The notes: generated from the letters alone by a model not told the origin. A stretch of DNA of 64,000 nt from Rhodothermales bacterium (GCA_028278205.1 JANQES010000014.1:1-64000); one strand, 5' to 3'; counted from the first letter of the stretch, positions 40,808 to 50,083 are shown. Numbers and translations are program-made.

Positions 40808-42331
40808 ATGAATCGAATCGCTGGCTTTTTGCTTGCGATGCTGGTGCTCTCTGCCCTTGAGGCCGGAGGGGCGCCCGTGTCTGCTGTGGGCAGCCTCGCT
40901 GTCCGTGTAGAGGGACGGATCCTCGACGGATCGGGCGACCCGCTGGCGGGCGTGACCGTGGCGATAGCCCCCGGCGGCGAGGGAGCGCCCCAGACCGCAC
41001 AGACCGGCGACCGCGGGCGCTTCGCCTTCGACGTGACGCCGGGCGCCTATCGGTTTACCCTCAGCGGCGTAGGGCAGCCGGGGCGCATCGCCGCGCCGCG
41101 CTTCGAGATAGAGAGCGGCCTCTTCATGGTGGAGACCGATGCCGATCTCACGATTGCCTTGCCCTTCCAGCCGGTCACGGTGCGCGTGCAGGAACAGCAC
41201 GGCCTCGGCCTGTCCGGCTTCACGATCAGCCCGGCGATGACCGACGGCGCCTCGCCCTTCATCACCGCCGGCATCGATTGGACGAGCCGGTCGGCCTACG
41301 ACGAGGCGGCGTTGCGGCCCGTCACAGACGAAGCAGGCGAGGCGCTGCTCTTCCTGTTCCCCACCACGTACGACGTCACGGCGCAGCCTCCGGAGGGGAT
41401 GAACCTCGATGCCCAGACCCACTCCGGCGTTTCCGTCTACGGCGCCGTCACCGAGACCTTCGCGTTTCACGTGCCGGAGCGCCTCGACCTGCCTGAGGAT
41501 TTCGAGGTGCCGGAGCATGCCGGCGTGCCCGCGCCCCGCAATACGCCGCCGCTGGCCGATGCCGGAAAAAACCGGAAGATCCGCGTCGGAAAAACGGTCT
41601 CGCTCAACGGCTCCCGCTCGTCCGACCTCGACGGCGATGCGCTCTCCTACCACTGGCGCCTCACCTTGCCGAAACCCGCCACCACCGCCGCCGAGATCGT
41701 CGATTGGGTGATTGCGTTGCCCAAACCTGTCAGCGCCGCTGCCGAGCTTATCGATGCCGAGACGGTCAAGCCATCGTTTGTGGCCCATGCGCCCGGCGCC
41801 TATGCCGTCGAACTCGTCGTCAACGACGGCATCGACGATAGCGCCCCGGCTCTGGTCATCATGACCGTTCGCCCTCGAAAAGAGTACACCTTTCTCACCC
41901 GCGTTGGCCGCACCGAACGCTCGGCGCATTCGTGGTTGAAAACCCAACGATGGCCGCAGTACCTCGGCATCGGGGCGATGGCCGTCGGGCAAGTCATTTA
42001 CGTGCGCGCCCAGTATTCCAACAACAGTCAATTGAATCATCCCGCCCAAAGCCTGTTCGATTTCGGGTTTAACCTGTCGGCCTACGTGATGATTGATCGT
42101 TTTACTGATTTTGCCGGGGTCAGTATGTTACAGAATTGGACGTTGCAAGCCGTCATCAATACCACATTCGATTATCCCATCGTGTGGCCGGATGAGCCGT
42201 CTCATTACGATCTCTTCGGCGTAGACGTGCCCAAGGCGTTCCACGGAGAGCTTCGGTGGATTCAACTGGGCACCGGGGTGGCCCTGATTGTCGTGCCCCG
42301 GATCATCCGCAAGCTCCGCCGCGACAGATAG
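40808..42331 (+). CDS. Envelope protein with carboxypeptidase-regulatory-like and PKD-like domains
   Basis: 507 residues from ATG 40808 (ATG 40787 adds a few residues). Signal peptide MNRIAGFLLAMLVLSALEAGG. The region VEGRILDGSGDPLAGVTVAI ... GRFAFDVTPGAYRFTLSG is a CarboxypepD_reg/Big-like domain; PLADAGKNRKIRVGKTVSLN, GSRSSDLDGDALSYHW is a PKD-like domain. The C-terminal 150 residues contain hydrophobic stretches (YLGIGAMAVGQVIYV, WIQLGTGVALIVVPRII) suggesting membrane attachment. Function unknown. Confidence 0.6.
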   Translation: MNRIAGFLLAMLVLSALEAGGAPVSAVGSLAVRVEGRILDGSGDPLAGVTVAIAPGGEGAPQTAQTGDRGRFAFDVTPGAYRFTLSGVGQPGRIAAPRFEIESGLFMVETDADLTIALPFQPVTVRVQEQHGLGLSGFTISPAMTDGASPFITAGIDWTSRSAYDEAALRPVTDEAGEALLFLFPTTYDVTAQPPEGMNLDAQTHSGVSVYGAVTETFAFHVPERLDLPEDFEVPEHAGVPAPRNTPPLADAGKNRKIRVGKTVSLNGSRSSDLDGDALSYHWRLTLPKPATTAAEIVDWVIALPKPVSAAAELIDAETVKPSFVAHAPGAYAVELVVNDGIDDSAPALVIMTVRPRKEYTFLTRVGRTERSAHSWLKTQRWPQYLGIGAMAVGQVIYVRAQYSNNSQLNHPAQSLFDFGFNLSAYVMIDRFTDFAGVSMLQNWTLQAVINTTFDYPIVWPDEPSHYDLFGVDVPKAFHGELRWIQLGTGVALIVVPRIIRKLRRDR

Positions 42332-42784
42332 GAAATGACCTAATGCAGTTTCAAGCCATCTCTTGGGCAAAGCGTCTTCAAGACCCATCGTGTTCGAAGG
42401 GCGAAGGGTGAGGAGCGAAGGGCGATTTTCGGACCGCGCTCCTCGCCCTTCGCCCCTCGCTCTTCGGTGCTACTTCACGCATTCCATACCCCCAGAATCT
42501 CTGTGATTGTACTTAGCTGCTTATCACGTTGGAAAAGCGTCTCCGGGCAATAAGTGCAGGGTGTCTTCGTTAGAAACTATAGCTTCATACAATGGTCTTG
42601 GAAGAGAGGTCAACAAATGCGCGTTTTCTGCGTAAAGGCGTTGATGCACCGGAAAGGTGTTTTTTGAGCCCTCTCAAAGCAGCCTTGACCGTGCCCGGCC
42701 CCCCTCCGGGATGCTTAGCCCCACATCCTGTTGATGATATGCCCGGTTTTCTTATTTCGGCAGACCATTCAACACATTGAGGTC
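42332..42784. other. Spacer with GAAGGGCGAAGGGTGAG-word palindrome
   Basis: Left arm at about 42396-42425 (GAAGGGCGAAGGGTGAGGAG..) and right arm at about 42438-42470 (GCGCTCCTCGCCCTTCGCCC..) form a word palindrome with a 12-base loop. The remaining 300 bases up to the fusion-protein ATG show no gene; a small ORF at 42592 is not supported. Confidence 0.65.
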
Positions 42785-44065
42785 ATGAAAAAACGTTGGC
42801 TTTGGATTGCACTCGGCGGCGTTGCCTTCGTCGTGGTGATGATCCTGATGCTCCGGCCCGAGGGTGGCGAAACGTCCACCTTGTACGCCCAGCCGCAGCG
42901 CGGGCCGTTCCAGGTGACGGTGACGACCACCGGCGAGTTGAAAGCGAAAAACTCGGTCAAGATCTACGGCCCCGGCAGCACGCGGCAAATCCATATCTAT
43001 CAGTTGAAAATCATGCGGCTGGTGCCCGAGGGCTCCGTCGTTCAAAAAGGAGGGTTCGTGGCCGAGTTGGACAGGTCGGAACTCAACACCAAGATGAGCG
43101 ACGCCAACCTCGAACTGCAAAAAGCCCAGTCGCAATACGAACAGGCCCGGCTCGACACTTCGCTGACGCTCAGCAAAGAGCGCGACAACCAGGTCAACTT
43201 GCAGTACTCGATGGAGGAGGCGCGGCTGCGCAAAGAGCAGGCCACCTACGAGGCGCCCTCGGTCAAACGCCAGGCCGAGATCGACTATGAGAAGGCCCAG
43301 CGCGCCCTCGAACAGGCCGTCGAAAACTACGCGACGCAGGTCAAGCAAGGCATCGCCAAGATGCGCGAGGTCGAGGCCGAGTTGTCGAAGGCGCAAAACA
43401 TGGTGCAGATGCTGGCCGAGGCCGGGCAACAGTTTACTATCACCGCGCCGGAGAACGGCATGGTGGTCTACAAACGCGACTGGCGCGGCCAGAAGCTGAC
43501 CACCGGCGGCAGCGTCAACGCCTGGGATCCCGTCGTGGCCGAACTGCCGGATCTCTCCGTCATGGAGTCGATCACCTACGTCAACGAGGTCGATATCCAG
43601 AAAATCAACGCCGGCCAATCGGTCGAAATCGGTCTCGATGCCGATCCGAGCAAGAAGCTCACCGGCACCGTCACGCGGGTGGCCAACATCGGCGAGCAGC
43701 GGCCCAACTCCGACGCCAAAGTCTTCGAGGTCGCCATCGAAGTCAGCGAAGCCGACACCACGCTGCGCCCGGCCATGACCACGAGCAACACCATCGTCGT
43801 GGCCGAGATTCCGGAGGCGCTCTACATCCCGCTCGAAACGATCCACACGCAAGACACGCTCAACTTCGTCTTCGTCCGGCGCGGCGGGCGCCTGATGCGG
43901 CAGGAAGTGAGCCTCGGCTTGCTCAACGAGAACGAAGCCATCGTCGAAGCCGGCCTCGACGAGGCCGACCGTCTCTACCTCTCGCTCCCCGCCGACACGA
44001 CGGGGCTGCCCCTGGAGCGGCTTGAGCCAAATGAGTCGTTGGCTTCTACAGGGTCCGGCTCGTGA
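42785..44065 (+). CDS. HlyD/MacA-type membrane fusion protein
   Basis: 426 residues. One N-terminal TM (KRWLWIALGGVAFVVVMILML), then RGPFQVTVTTTGELKAKNSV (lipoyl half), a long coiled-coil hairpin (about 100-235), FTITAPENGMVVYKRDWRGQ and beta-barrel segments (AGQSVEIGLDADPSKKLTGTV). It spans the periplasm and links an ABC-type permease to TolC. The permease (46917) and TolC (48541) lie downstream beyond an insertion; no MacB-type ATPase gene is seen in the window. Its C-terminus is partly duplicated at 46647-46895. Confidence 0.85.
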   Translation: MKKRWLWIALGGVAFVVVMILMLRPEGGETSTLYAQPQRGPFQVTVTTTGELKAKNSVKIYGPGSTRQIHIYQLKIMRLVPEGSVVQKGGFVAELDRSELNTKMSDANLELQKAQSQYEQARLDTSLTLSKERDNQVNLQYSMEEARLRKEQATYEAPSVKRQAEIDYEKAQRALEQAVENYATQVKQGIAKMREVEAELSKAQNMVQMLAEAGQQFTITAPENGMVVYKRDWRGQKLTTGGSVNAWDPVVAELPDLSVMESITYVNEVDIQKINAGQSVEIGLDADPSKKLTGTVTRVANIGEQRPNSDAKVFEVAIEVSEADTTLRPAMTTSNTIVVAEIPEALYIPLETIHTQDTLNFVFVRRGGRLMRQEVSLGLLNENEAIVEAGLDEADRLYLSLPADTTGLPLERLEPNESLASTGSGS

Positions 44066-44228
44066 AAGAAGCCCGTGCGTTAGACGCGAAAACGTAACGC
44101 TCTTGTATCAATCACAAAAAAAATCCCACATCCTCAAAAAAAATTGTTCCGCCGTACACTTCGCGGCTCCTGCTTTTGTATACAGTTTATAGACTATTCT
44201 TTACTTACAGCCTCCGCCCGATGAATCG
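44066..44228. other. AT-rich spacer upstream of the AraC-type gene
   Basis: Contrasts with its neighbours by A-runs (ACAAAAAAAATCCC, CTCAAAAAAAATTG) and TTTTGTATACAGTTTATAGACTATTC. It probably contains the promoter for the AraC-type gene; no confident box was assigned. Confidence 0.4.
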
Positions 44229-44558
44229 ATGGATGCTGAGACAGAAAAGATCAGGCGCTACGTACGCAGCCACGTAGGCCATATCCGAACGATTCAAGAC
44301 GTGGCCCATCATTTCGAGGTCTCCAGCGAGACGCTGCGCCGCGCGTTTCGGCGTGCTGAAGGCGTGAGCCTGTCGCGGTTCATCACACAGGTGCGGGTAG
44401 AGAAGGCCAAGGCGCTCTTGCGAGAAACCGACCTGCTCTGCTTCGAAATCTGCTATGCGGTAGGTTTCACACGGGAAGACACGGGCGCGAAAGTGTTCAA
44501 GCGCGAGACGGGCTGCACGATGCAAGCGTGGCGAGCACGAAACAGCCAACCGGAATAG
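44229..44558 (+). CDS. Stand-alone AraC-type HTH regulator
   Basis: 109 residues, only the double helix-turn-helix of AraC regulators: TIQDVAHHFEVSSETLRRAF is HTH1, and CFEICYAVGFTREDTGAKVFKRETGCTMQAWR is HTH2. The N-terminal sensor domain is missing entirely. It sits at the head of three genes inserted between the fusion protein and the permease and may regulate them; inference. Confidence 0.85.
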   Translation: MDAETEKIRRYVRSHVGHIRTIQDVAHHFEVSSETLRRAFRRAEGVSLSRFITQVRVEKAKALLRETDLLCFEICYAVGFTREDTGAKVFKRETGCTMQAWRARNSQPE

Positions 44559-44587
44559 GCAACCAGAATAGGCAACCGGAATAAGCA
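44548..44587 (+). repeat. Short direct tandem repeat
   Basis: CCGGAATAGGCAA, CCAGAATAGGCAA, CCGGAATAAGCAA: three units of 13 bases overlapping the end of the AraC-type gene. Unlike the other word repeats it is not paired with a complementary arm. Confidence 0.7.
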
Positions 44588-44705
44588 AGGTTTTCCTGGC
44601 GTAATGGGTTGAACTTGAAACGAAACCCTCCCTACTCTTTCCAGCAATCACATCAGGCCTGATATGATGCACGCTTTATTACACCACTCAACCATGGAGG
44701 AAGCT

Positions 44706-45203
44706 ATGTATGACAAACGGATCGTTGTGGGCTTGCTGATGCTGGGTCTGCTCCTGGCTGCCGAACCGGTGATGGCGCAACAAGGCATCGGCGGCATAAG
44801 CCCGAATCAGCCAACCGAATCGGAATGCGATTCCAAAAACAGAACCTGGGGGTCAGGACCCACGTTTATTGCGTCAACTAGTGAGGTCTGTGCCTTTGCT
44901 GTGGCAGGTGACATTGGACAGGCCACGGGCAAATCCGACATCACCGCTTGCCCGACCGCCTGGAATAGCTTGGAGCATTCGGTCAGCATAATCCTTGACC
45001 AATCAGGGTTTATTCAGGTTTGCACGGCCTATGATGAGGAAGGGACCAGCGGCACCCCGGCGAACGCCTTTTGCTCGGGGCCTCATAGTTCTGGTATTTC
45101 TTATCTCCAGGCACAGGGTGATCACGTGTATCAGGTAGCGAGAGACGATCCAGACGACACACGTTTGGTTGAAACCGAGGCCTTCCTGGAGCTTGGCATG
45201 TAG
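44706..45203 (+). CDS. Small secreted protein of unknown function
   Basis: 165 residues. ATG 44706 follows GGAGGAAGCT, a proper Shine-Dalgarno, and opens a signal peptide (MYDKRIVVGLLMLGLLLAAEPVMAQ). The mature part has six Cys (SECDSKNR, SEVCAFAV, ITACPTAW, IQVCTAY, AFCSGPHS), suggesting disulfides, and an STSEVCAFAVAGDIG segment. No family recognised. Base composition is lower in GC than the flanks, consistent with acquired DNA. Confidence 0.6.
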   Translation: MYDKRIVVGLLMLGLLLAAEPVMAQQGIGGISPNQPTESECDSKNRTWGSGPTFIASTSEVCAFAVAGDIGQATGKSDITACPTAWNSLEHSVSIILDQSGFIQVCTAYDEEGTSGTPANAFCSGPHSSGISYLQAQGDHVYQVARDDPDDTRLVETEAFLELGM

Positions 45204-45395
45204 ACCTGTTCCGGGCTTTGGTCAAGTCATTCCCTGAAAGGCTTGATCGAAGCGGCAGACGTAGGGAAACAAGCCGCCGGCCCGAGCCGTGGAGCTTATT
45301 TGTCTTGCGTCCGTTGCTTCGCTCAGGCCGCATTGCCTGGCATGAAGCAATGAACGTGGTTCATGCCACCAAGCACAATCATCCCTTCTACGGCG

Positions 45396-46640
45396 ATGAA
45401 GTCTCCCCGCCCTAACCCCTTACGCCTCTTGCTCCCGGCTATCTGTTTGGTCGTCGCCTGCCTCCTCCTGTTTCCCTCCTGCAAAGAAAGCATCCCGACC
45501 GAGATTGACCTTGAACCGGAGCCCGGCCCCATCGAAGATCTGCGCGCCTGGTCGCTGCCGCAGCGCATTGAGGTCATATCATTTGACATGCTTACGACCA
45601 ATTCACCCAAGTCTATCTCTGTAAGCGACGAACAGGACATTCATCTTCTGCTCACTACAGCGGCTGATACGCTGGAGGTGCATGACCTCTTCCGCATGGC
45701 CTATCTGCACTACGACGGCACGACCTGGACCCATCAAACCGACATCGACGGCTTCGGCATCTTCAAACCCGCCGCCAGCATCAGCACCCCCGACGGACGA
45801 CTACACTTCTTCTGGGCCGGCGTCGCGCCCGAACACCGCCAGTCTCCGGCCACAGCACGCGTCACCGACCTGTTCCACTGCGTCTGGGACGGCATAGCCT
45901 GCTCCCAACCCGTCTCGCTCTTCGCCGGAGGCGTGCTCCAGTTTTTCTACCTCGACCAGGCCGTCCTTGATCACACCGGCACGATCCACGTCGTCTTCAG
46001 GTATCACGGGCGCATGTATCATCTGATGATGCTGCCGGGCGGAAGCACAACCGTCACCTGGATTGAAGGCACGGCCTACCCCAGCCTGCGCCGCCACGGC
46101 GAGGCGCTCTATCTGGTCTGGGTGTCTTTTCCTACGTCGGATGGAGGCTCCAACGATGTCTACTACCGCGCCTACCGCGACGGCGCCTGGACCCCTGTGC
46201 GCAACATCTTCCACGATGTGCAGCGAAGCGCCCACGTCCCGGCGCTAGCCATCGACCACGACGGCACACATCATCTGGTCTTTCACGCTGAGATTGGCAA
46301 CGGGCCGCAGGTGGACTTGCTCTACATGGTCTCGCACGACGAGGGCGCGACGTGGTCTGCCCCGTCGGTGCTCTATTCGACGACGAGTTTTTTCAGCGAT
46401 CCGCCGGTGCTGGTCGTCGACGCCTATAATGTGGTGCATCTTCGGTTTAGCCACTGGGGTTCGTTGCCGTTGATCGACAACTTTTACATGACGCTACGCG
46501 CGGGGGAGTGGTCGGAGCGGGTGGTGTTGTTTCCGGGGCATCCGAGCCGGACGCCGGCGTTCATGACGGTCGATGGCAGCAACCGGGTGCATGTCATTTG
46601 GAAGAGCCAGGATGCGCTCTACCACGCCCGGTTTGAATGA
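45396..46640 (+). CDS. Lipoprotein with sialidase/BNR-like beta-propeller
   Basis: 414 residues. Leader PLRLLLPAICLVVACLLLFPSC contains a lipobox. The mature part has repeated propeller blades: MAYLHYDGTTWTHQTDID, TPDGRLHFFWAGV, LDHTGTIHVVFRYHG, GEALYLVWVSFPTSDGGSND, VSHDEGATWSAPS (an Asp-box-like SxDxGxxW) and VDGSNRVHVIW. No sialidase catalytic Arg triad can be confirmed. Probably a surface binding protein or glycosidase-like protein. Confidence 0.6.
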   Translation: MKSPRPNPLRLLLPAICLVVACLLLFPSCKESIPTEIDLEPEPGPIEDLRAWSLPQRIEVISFDMLTTNSPKSISVSDEQDIHLLLTTAADTLEVHDLFRMAYLHYDGTTWTHQTDIDGFGIFKPAASISTPDGRLHFFWAGVAPEHRQSPATARVTDLFHCVWDGIACSQPVSLFAGGVLQFFYLDQAVLDHTGTIHVVFRYHGRMYHLMMLPGGSTTVTWIEGTAYPSLRRHGEALYLVWVSFPTSDGGSNDVYYRAYRDGAWTPVRNIFHDVQRSAHVPALAIDHDGTHHLVFHAEIGNGPQVDLLYMVSHDEGATWSAPSVLYSTTSFFSDPPVLVVDAYNVVHLRFSHWGSLPLIDNFYMTLRAGEWSERVVLFPGHPSRTPAFMTVDGSNRVHVIWKSQDALYHARFE

Positions 46641-46646
46641 TCATCG

Positions 46647-46895
46647 GACGCCCTGCAAATTCCTCTCGCGTGCATTCATACGAAAGGCGCACTTCATTAC
46701 GTTTTTATCAAGGGCCAAACCCGTATCTATCGGCAAGAAATTAAACGCGGACGCAACAATGCGGAAGCAGCCATCGTCGAAGCGGGATTAAAGGAAACCG
46801 ACCGTCTCTACCTGTCGTTGCCTGCTGATACGACGGGGTTGCCCCTGGAACGGTTAGAACCAAGCGAGGTGTTAGCATCTCAAGATTCGAATTAG
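46647..46895 (+). pseudogene. 3' fragment of a second HlyD-type membrane fusion protein gene
   Basis: In frame the segment reads DALQIPLACIHTKGALHYVF, IKGQTRIYRQEI..., AAIVEAGLKETDRLYLSLPA, DTTGLPLERLEPSEVLASQD, matching the last 80 residues of the intact fusion protein (ALYIPLETIHTQDTLNFVF..., IVEAGLDEADRLYLSLPADT). It differs at many positions, so it derives from a paralogue rather than from a recent duplication. It has no start and ends 21 bases before the permease. It marks the right border of the inserted genes. Confidence 0.85.
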
Positions 46896-46916
46896 AAATT
46901 CGAGGGGCGAATTTCT

Positions 46917-48248
46917 ATGCTGCAAAAAGTCATCTATAATTTCCTCATCGCCGCCGAGTCGATTCGAGGCAACAAGATCCGGTCGTTGTTGACGATGCTG
47001 GGCATCATCTTCGGCGTGGCCTCGGTCATTGCGATGCTGGCTATCGGCAAGGGGGCCGAGCAGGAAGTGTTGGAGCAGATCAAGCTGCTCGGCGCCAACA
47101 ATGTCATCGTCAAGCCTATCATCGAGCAGGAAGAAGGCACGGTGGCCGAGGAAGAAGAAGAACAGGCCGAAAAAGAACCCTGGTCGCCGGGCCTGACCAT
47201 GGCCGACGCCCGCAGCATCGAGGCCATCGTGCCCGGCGTCGAAGCCATCAGCCCCGAAGTGGTCATCGAAACCTCAGCCGTCCGGGCCGGGCTGCGCCGC
47301 TCGACCAAGCTCGTCGGCGTAGACCAGCATTACTTCGACCAGTCCGACTTCCGGCTTACCGAGGGCAACTTCTTTTCCGAAGAACAACTCGAAGGCGCTG
47401 CGCCGGTGGCGATCATCGGCAGCCGTGTCAAGACGCGCTTTTTTACGAAAGAGGAACCCCTCGGCGGGCGCATCAAGTGCGGCAACCTGTGGCTGACCGT
47501 CGTGGGCGTGCTCGACGAACGCGCCCTCTCGGAAAAGAGCATCGAAGCGCTCGGCATTCGCGATTTCAACTACGACATCTACGCGCCCGTCAAGACCGTG
47601 CTGCTGCGCTATGAAGACCGCGCGCGTGTGACGACGCAGGAGGTCGAACTCGCCAACAGCGCCTTCGGCCAACGCCAGCAAAACGGCCCGACCAACTATC
47701 ATCAACTCGATCAACTCGTCGTTCGGGTGGCCCAATCGGATCTGGTGCAGCCCGTGGCCGAGGTCGTCAACCGGATGCTCAAGCGGCGGCACTACGGCGT
47801 GGTCGATTACGAGGTGGTGGTGCCCGAACAACTGCTCGAACAGGAACGCCGCACGCAGAACATTTTCAACATCGTGCTGGCGGCCATCGCCTCGATTTCG
47901 CTGATCGTCGGGGGCATCGGGATCATGAACATCATGCTGGCCTCGGTGCTCGAACGCACGCGCGAGATCGGTGTGCGGCGCTCGGTGGGCGCCACGCGGC
48001 GCGACGTAGAGTTGCAGTTTTTGATCGAGGCGATGACGATCAGCTTCACAGGCGGCGTCATCGGCATCATCCTGGGCGTGGGCATCAGCGTGGGCATCGA
48101 GATGGGCACCGGCATCCAGACCATCGTCTCGCTGATCTCGGTGGTGGTGGCGTTTCTGGTGTCGGTGAGCGTGGGGTTGGTCTTCGGGCTGCTGCCGGCC
48201 AAACGCGCCGCCGAACATCACCCGGTCGTAGCGCTTCGGTATGAGTGA
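46917..48248 (+). CDS. MacB/FtsX-type ABC transporter permease
   Basis: 443 residues. TM1 in KIRSLLTMLGIIFGVASVIAM, then the periplasmic MacB-PCD domain (EVLEQIKLLGANNVIVKP ... SPEVVIETSAVRAGL), then three C-terminal TMs (IVLAAIASISLIVGGIGIMNIM, FTGGVIGIILGVGISV, VAFLVSVSVGLVFGLLPA) with RTREIGVRRSVGATRRDV, the FtsX signature. The ATPase domain is not fused and no ATPase gene is adjacent. It works with the fusion protein and TolC for efflux or envelope export. Confidence 0.9.
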   Translation: MLQKVIYNFLIAAESIRGNKIRSLLTMLGIIFGVASVIAMLAIGKGAEQEVLEQIKLLGANNVIVKPIIEQEEGTVAEEEEEQAEKEPWSPGLTMADARSIEAIVPGVEAISPEVVIETSAVRAGLRRSTKLVGVDQHYFDQSDFRLTEGNFFSEEQLEGAAPVAIIGSRVKTRFFTKEEPLGGRIKCGNLWLTVVGVLDERALSEKSIEALGIRDFNYDIYAPVKTVLLRYEDRARVTTQEVELANSAFGQRQQNGPTNYHQLDQLVVRVAQSDLVQPVAEVVNRMLKRRHYGVVDYEVVVPEQLLEQERRTQNIFNIVLAAIASISLIVGGIGIMNIMLASVLERTREIGVRRSVGATRRDVELQFLIEAMTISFTGGVIGIILGVGISVGIEMGTGIQTIVSLISVVVAFLVSVSVGLVFGLLPAKRAAEHHPVVALRYE

Positions 48249-48255
48249 GTTTCGG

Positions 48256-48509
48256 ACGAAAGGGAGAGAGGGCGAAAGGGAGAGAGGGCGAAAGGGGGAG
48301 AGAGAGAAAATCAGAGAATGTCGAATATCGAATAAGGATTTCCGAATGTCGAAGGATCTGACAAAACACTCGACATTCGGAAATCGACATTCTGCGGTTC
48401 GATATTCAAAAAACACCCTCAATATTCTCCCTGTCCCCTGTTCTCCCTTTCGCCCTCTCTCCCTTTCTCCCTTTCGCCCTCTCTCCCTTTCGCCCTTTCC
48501 TCATTCCTT
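48256..48509. repeat. Two nested word palindromes (F outside, G inside)
   Basis: Outer arms 48258-48303 (AAAGGGAGAGAGGGCGAAAG..) and 48430-48507 (CTCCCTTTCGCCCTCTCTCC..). Inner arms 48314-48358 (AGAATGTCGAATATCGAATA..) and 48366-48412 (CACTCGACATTCGGAAATCG..). Two unrelated word alphabets are thus nested between the permease and TolC genes, which suggests insertion of one element into the loop of another. Confidence 0.85.
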
Positions 48510-48540
48510 CCTTTCAAAAAAAATCAAACGACCTGAAGTC

Positions 48541-50004
48541 ATGAGACGGCTCCTCTTGCTTCTCCTCTTGCTCGGCCTCGTCGCTACGGCCCACGGACAG
48601 GCGCAGCGCGCGTTGACGTTGCAGCAGAGCATCGATCTGGCGCAAAGCAGCAGCCCGGCTGCCGAGATTGCCCGGCTGACGTTCGACCAGTCGTTCTGGG
48701 GCTTTCGTTCGTTCCGGGCGCAGTACAGGCCGTCGTTGTCGATCAGCGGTAATGCGCCGGGCTTGCAACGGTCTTTCCAAAACATCCTCACCCCCAACGG
48801 CACGGTCGATTACGTCGAGCGCAACGCCACGTTCGGGCAAGCCAACCTGAGCATCAACCAGCCCATCCCGATGACCGGCGGGCAGGTCTCGCTGACCTCC
48901 GGCCTCAGCCGTCTCAACAACGTCCAGGGCGACGACAGCTTTACCCAGTGGAGTAGCTCGCCGCTGGTGATCAGCCTGTTTCAGCCGCTGCGGCAGTTCA
49001 ACCAGATGAAATGGACGCGCCGCACCGAGCCGCTACGCTTCGAAGTGGCCCGGCGCAACTACGCCGAAGACTTCGAGACCATCGCCATCGATATCACCAC
49101 GCGCTTCTTTCAGGTCTACATCGCCCAGATGAACCGCGACATCGCGACCTTCAACGCAGCGGTCAACGATACCATTTTTACGCTCTCGCAGGGGCGGTTC
49201 GAGATCGGCGCGATTGCTGAAAATGATTTGCTTCAGAGCGAACTGGCGCTGCTCAACGCCCAGAGCGAACAATCAAGCGCCGAGATCGCTTTTCAGGAAG
49301 CCCTTCAGGATCTCAAGCTGGCCCTCGACCTGCCCTACGACACCGACCTGACCATCGTCCCGCCGACGACCGTCCCGCCGCTGGTAGTCAATGCCGACGA
49401 CGCGGTGGCGAAGGCCCGTCGCCACCGGCCCGCGTTTGCCCGGCTGGATCTTGACGCCGTCGAGGCGGAGCGGGATCTGGCCCAGGCCAAACGCAACAGC
49501 GGTTTGTCGGCCAATCTGGTGGCCAGCTACGGCCTCAATCAGCGCTCCGACGCCTTCGACAACGTCTACAACGACCCGCTCAACCAGCAACAGTTTACCA
49601 TCAACTTTTCGGTGCCGATCTTCCGGTGGGGCTTTGGCCGCGCCAACGTCGAGCAGGCCATCGCCCGGCAGCAACAACTCGAACGCGACGCCAGCGTCCA
49701 GCGCAAAGAACTCGATCAGGAAGTGTATTTCGAGGCGCTTCAGCTACAGCAACTCCAGCAGCAAGTGCTCATCGACGCCAAGGCCGACACCGTGGCGGCG
49801 CGGCGCTTCGAGGTCGCCAAAAACCGCTACATCATCGGCAAGATCGACATCACCAACCTCTTCGATGCCCAGCGCGAGAAGGACGGCGCCCGGCGCGGCT
49901 ACATCCAGACGCTGCAACGGTTCTGGACGGCCCACTTCAACCTGCGCCGCCTGACGCTCTACGATTTCATCCGCCAGGTGCCGCTGCAACCACCGTTGAA
50001 TTGA
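48541..50004 (+). CDS. TolC-family outer-membrane efflux protein
   Basis: 487 residues, signal peptide MRRLLLLLLLLGLVATAHGQ. OEP domains: LTLQQSIDLAQSSSPAAEIA, then the long helices (LLQSELALLNAQSEQSSAEIAFQ) and the second repeat (AVAKARRHRPAFARLDLDAVEAERDLAQAKR ... RYIIGKIDITNLFDAQREKD). Barrel strands SFTQWSSSPLVISLF and INFSVPIFRWGFGRANV lie between them. It closes the tripartite system with the fusion protein and permease. Confidence 0.9.
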   Translation: MRRLLLLLLLLGLVATAHGQAQRALTLQQSIDLAQSSSPAAEIARLTFDQSFWGFRSFRAQYRPSLSISGNAPGLQRSFQNILTPNGTVDYVERNATFGQANLSINQPIPMTGGQVSLTSGLSRLNNVQGDDSFTQWSSSPLVISLFQPLRQFNQMKWTRRTEPLRFEVARRNYAEDFETIAIDITTRFFQVYIAQMNRDIATFNAAVNDTIFTLSQGRFEIGAIAENDLLQSELALLNAQSEQSSAEIAFQEALQDLKLALDLPYDTDLTIVPPTTVPPLVVNADDAVAKARRHRPAFARLDLDAVEAERDLAQAKRNSGLSANLVASYGLNQRSDAFDNVYNDPLNQQQFTINFSVPIFRWGFGRANVEQAIARQQQLERDASVQRKELDQEVYFEALQLQQLQQQVLIDAKADTVAARRFEVAKNRYIIGKIDITNLFDAQREKDGARRGYIQTLQRFWTAHFNLRRLTLYDFIRQVPLQPPLN

Positions 50005-50005
50005 G

Positions 50006-50083
50006 AGGTGTTTTAGTGTTATGGTGTTTTAGTGTTTGCGTATGATCAATCTAAAACACCATAACACTAAAACACTCAAATCA
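50006..50083. repeat. GTGTTATG-word palindrome (C3)
   Basis: Left: GTGTTTTA, GTGTTATG, GTGTTTTA, GTGTTTG. Right: CTAAAACAC, CATAACAC, TAAAACAC. The middle word GTGTTATG is in matching register. It bridges the TolC stop and the stop of the convergent small membrane protein. Confidence 0.9.

Noticed and set aside
42592-42780. 62-codon ORF before the membrane fusion gene
   Set aside because: No ribosome site, no domain, and it lies in the spacer following a word palindrome.
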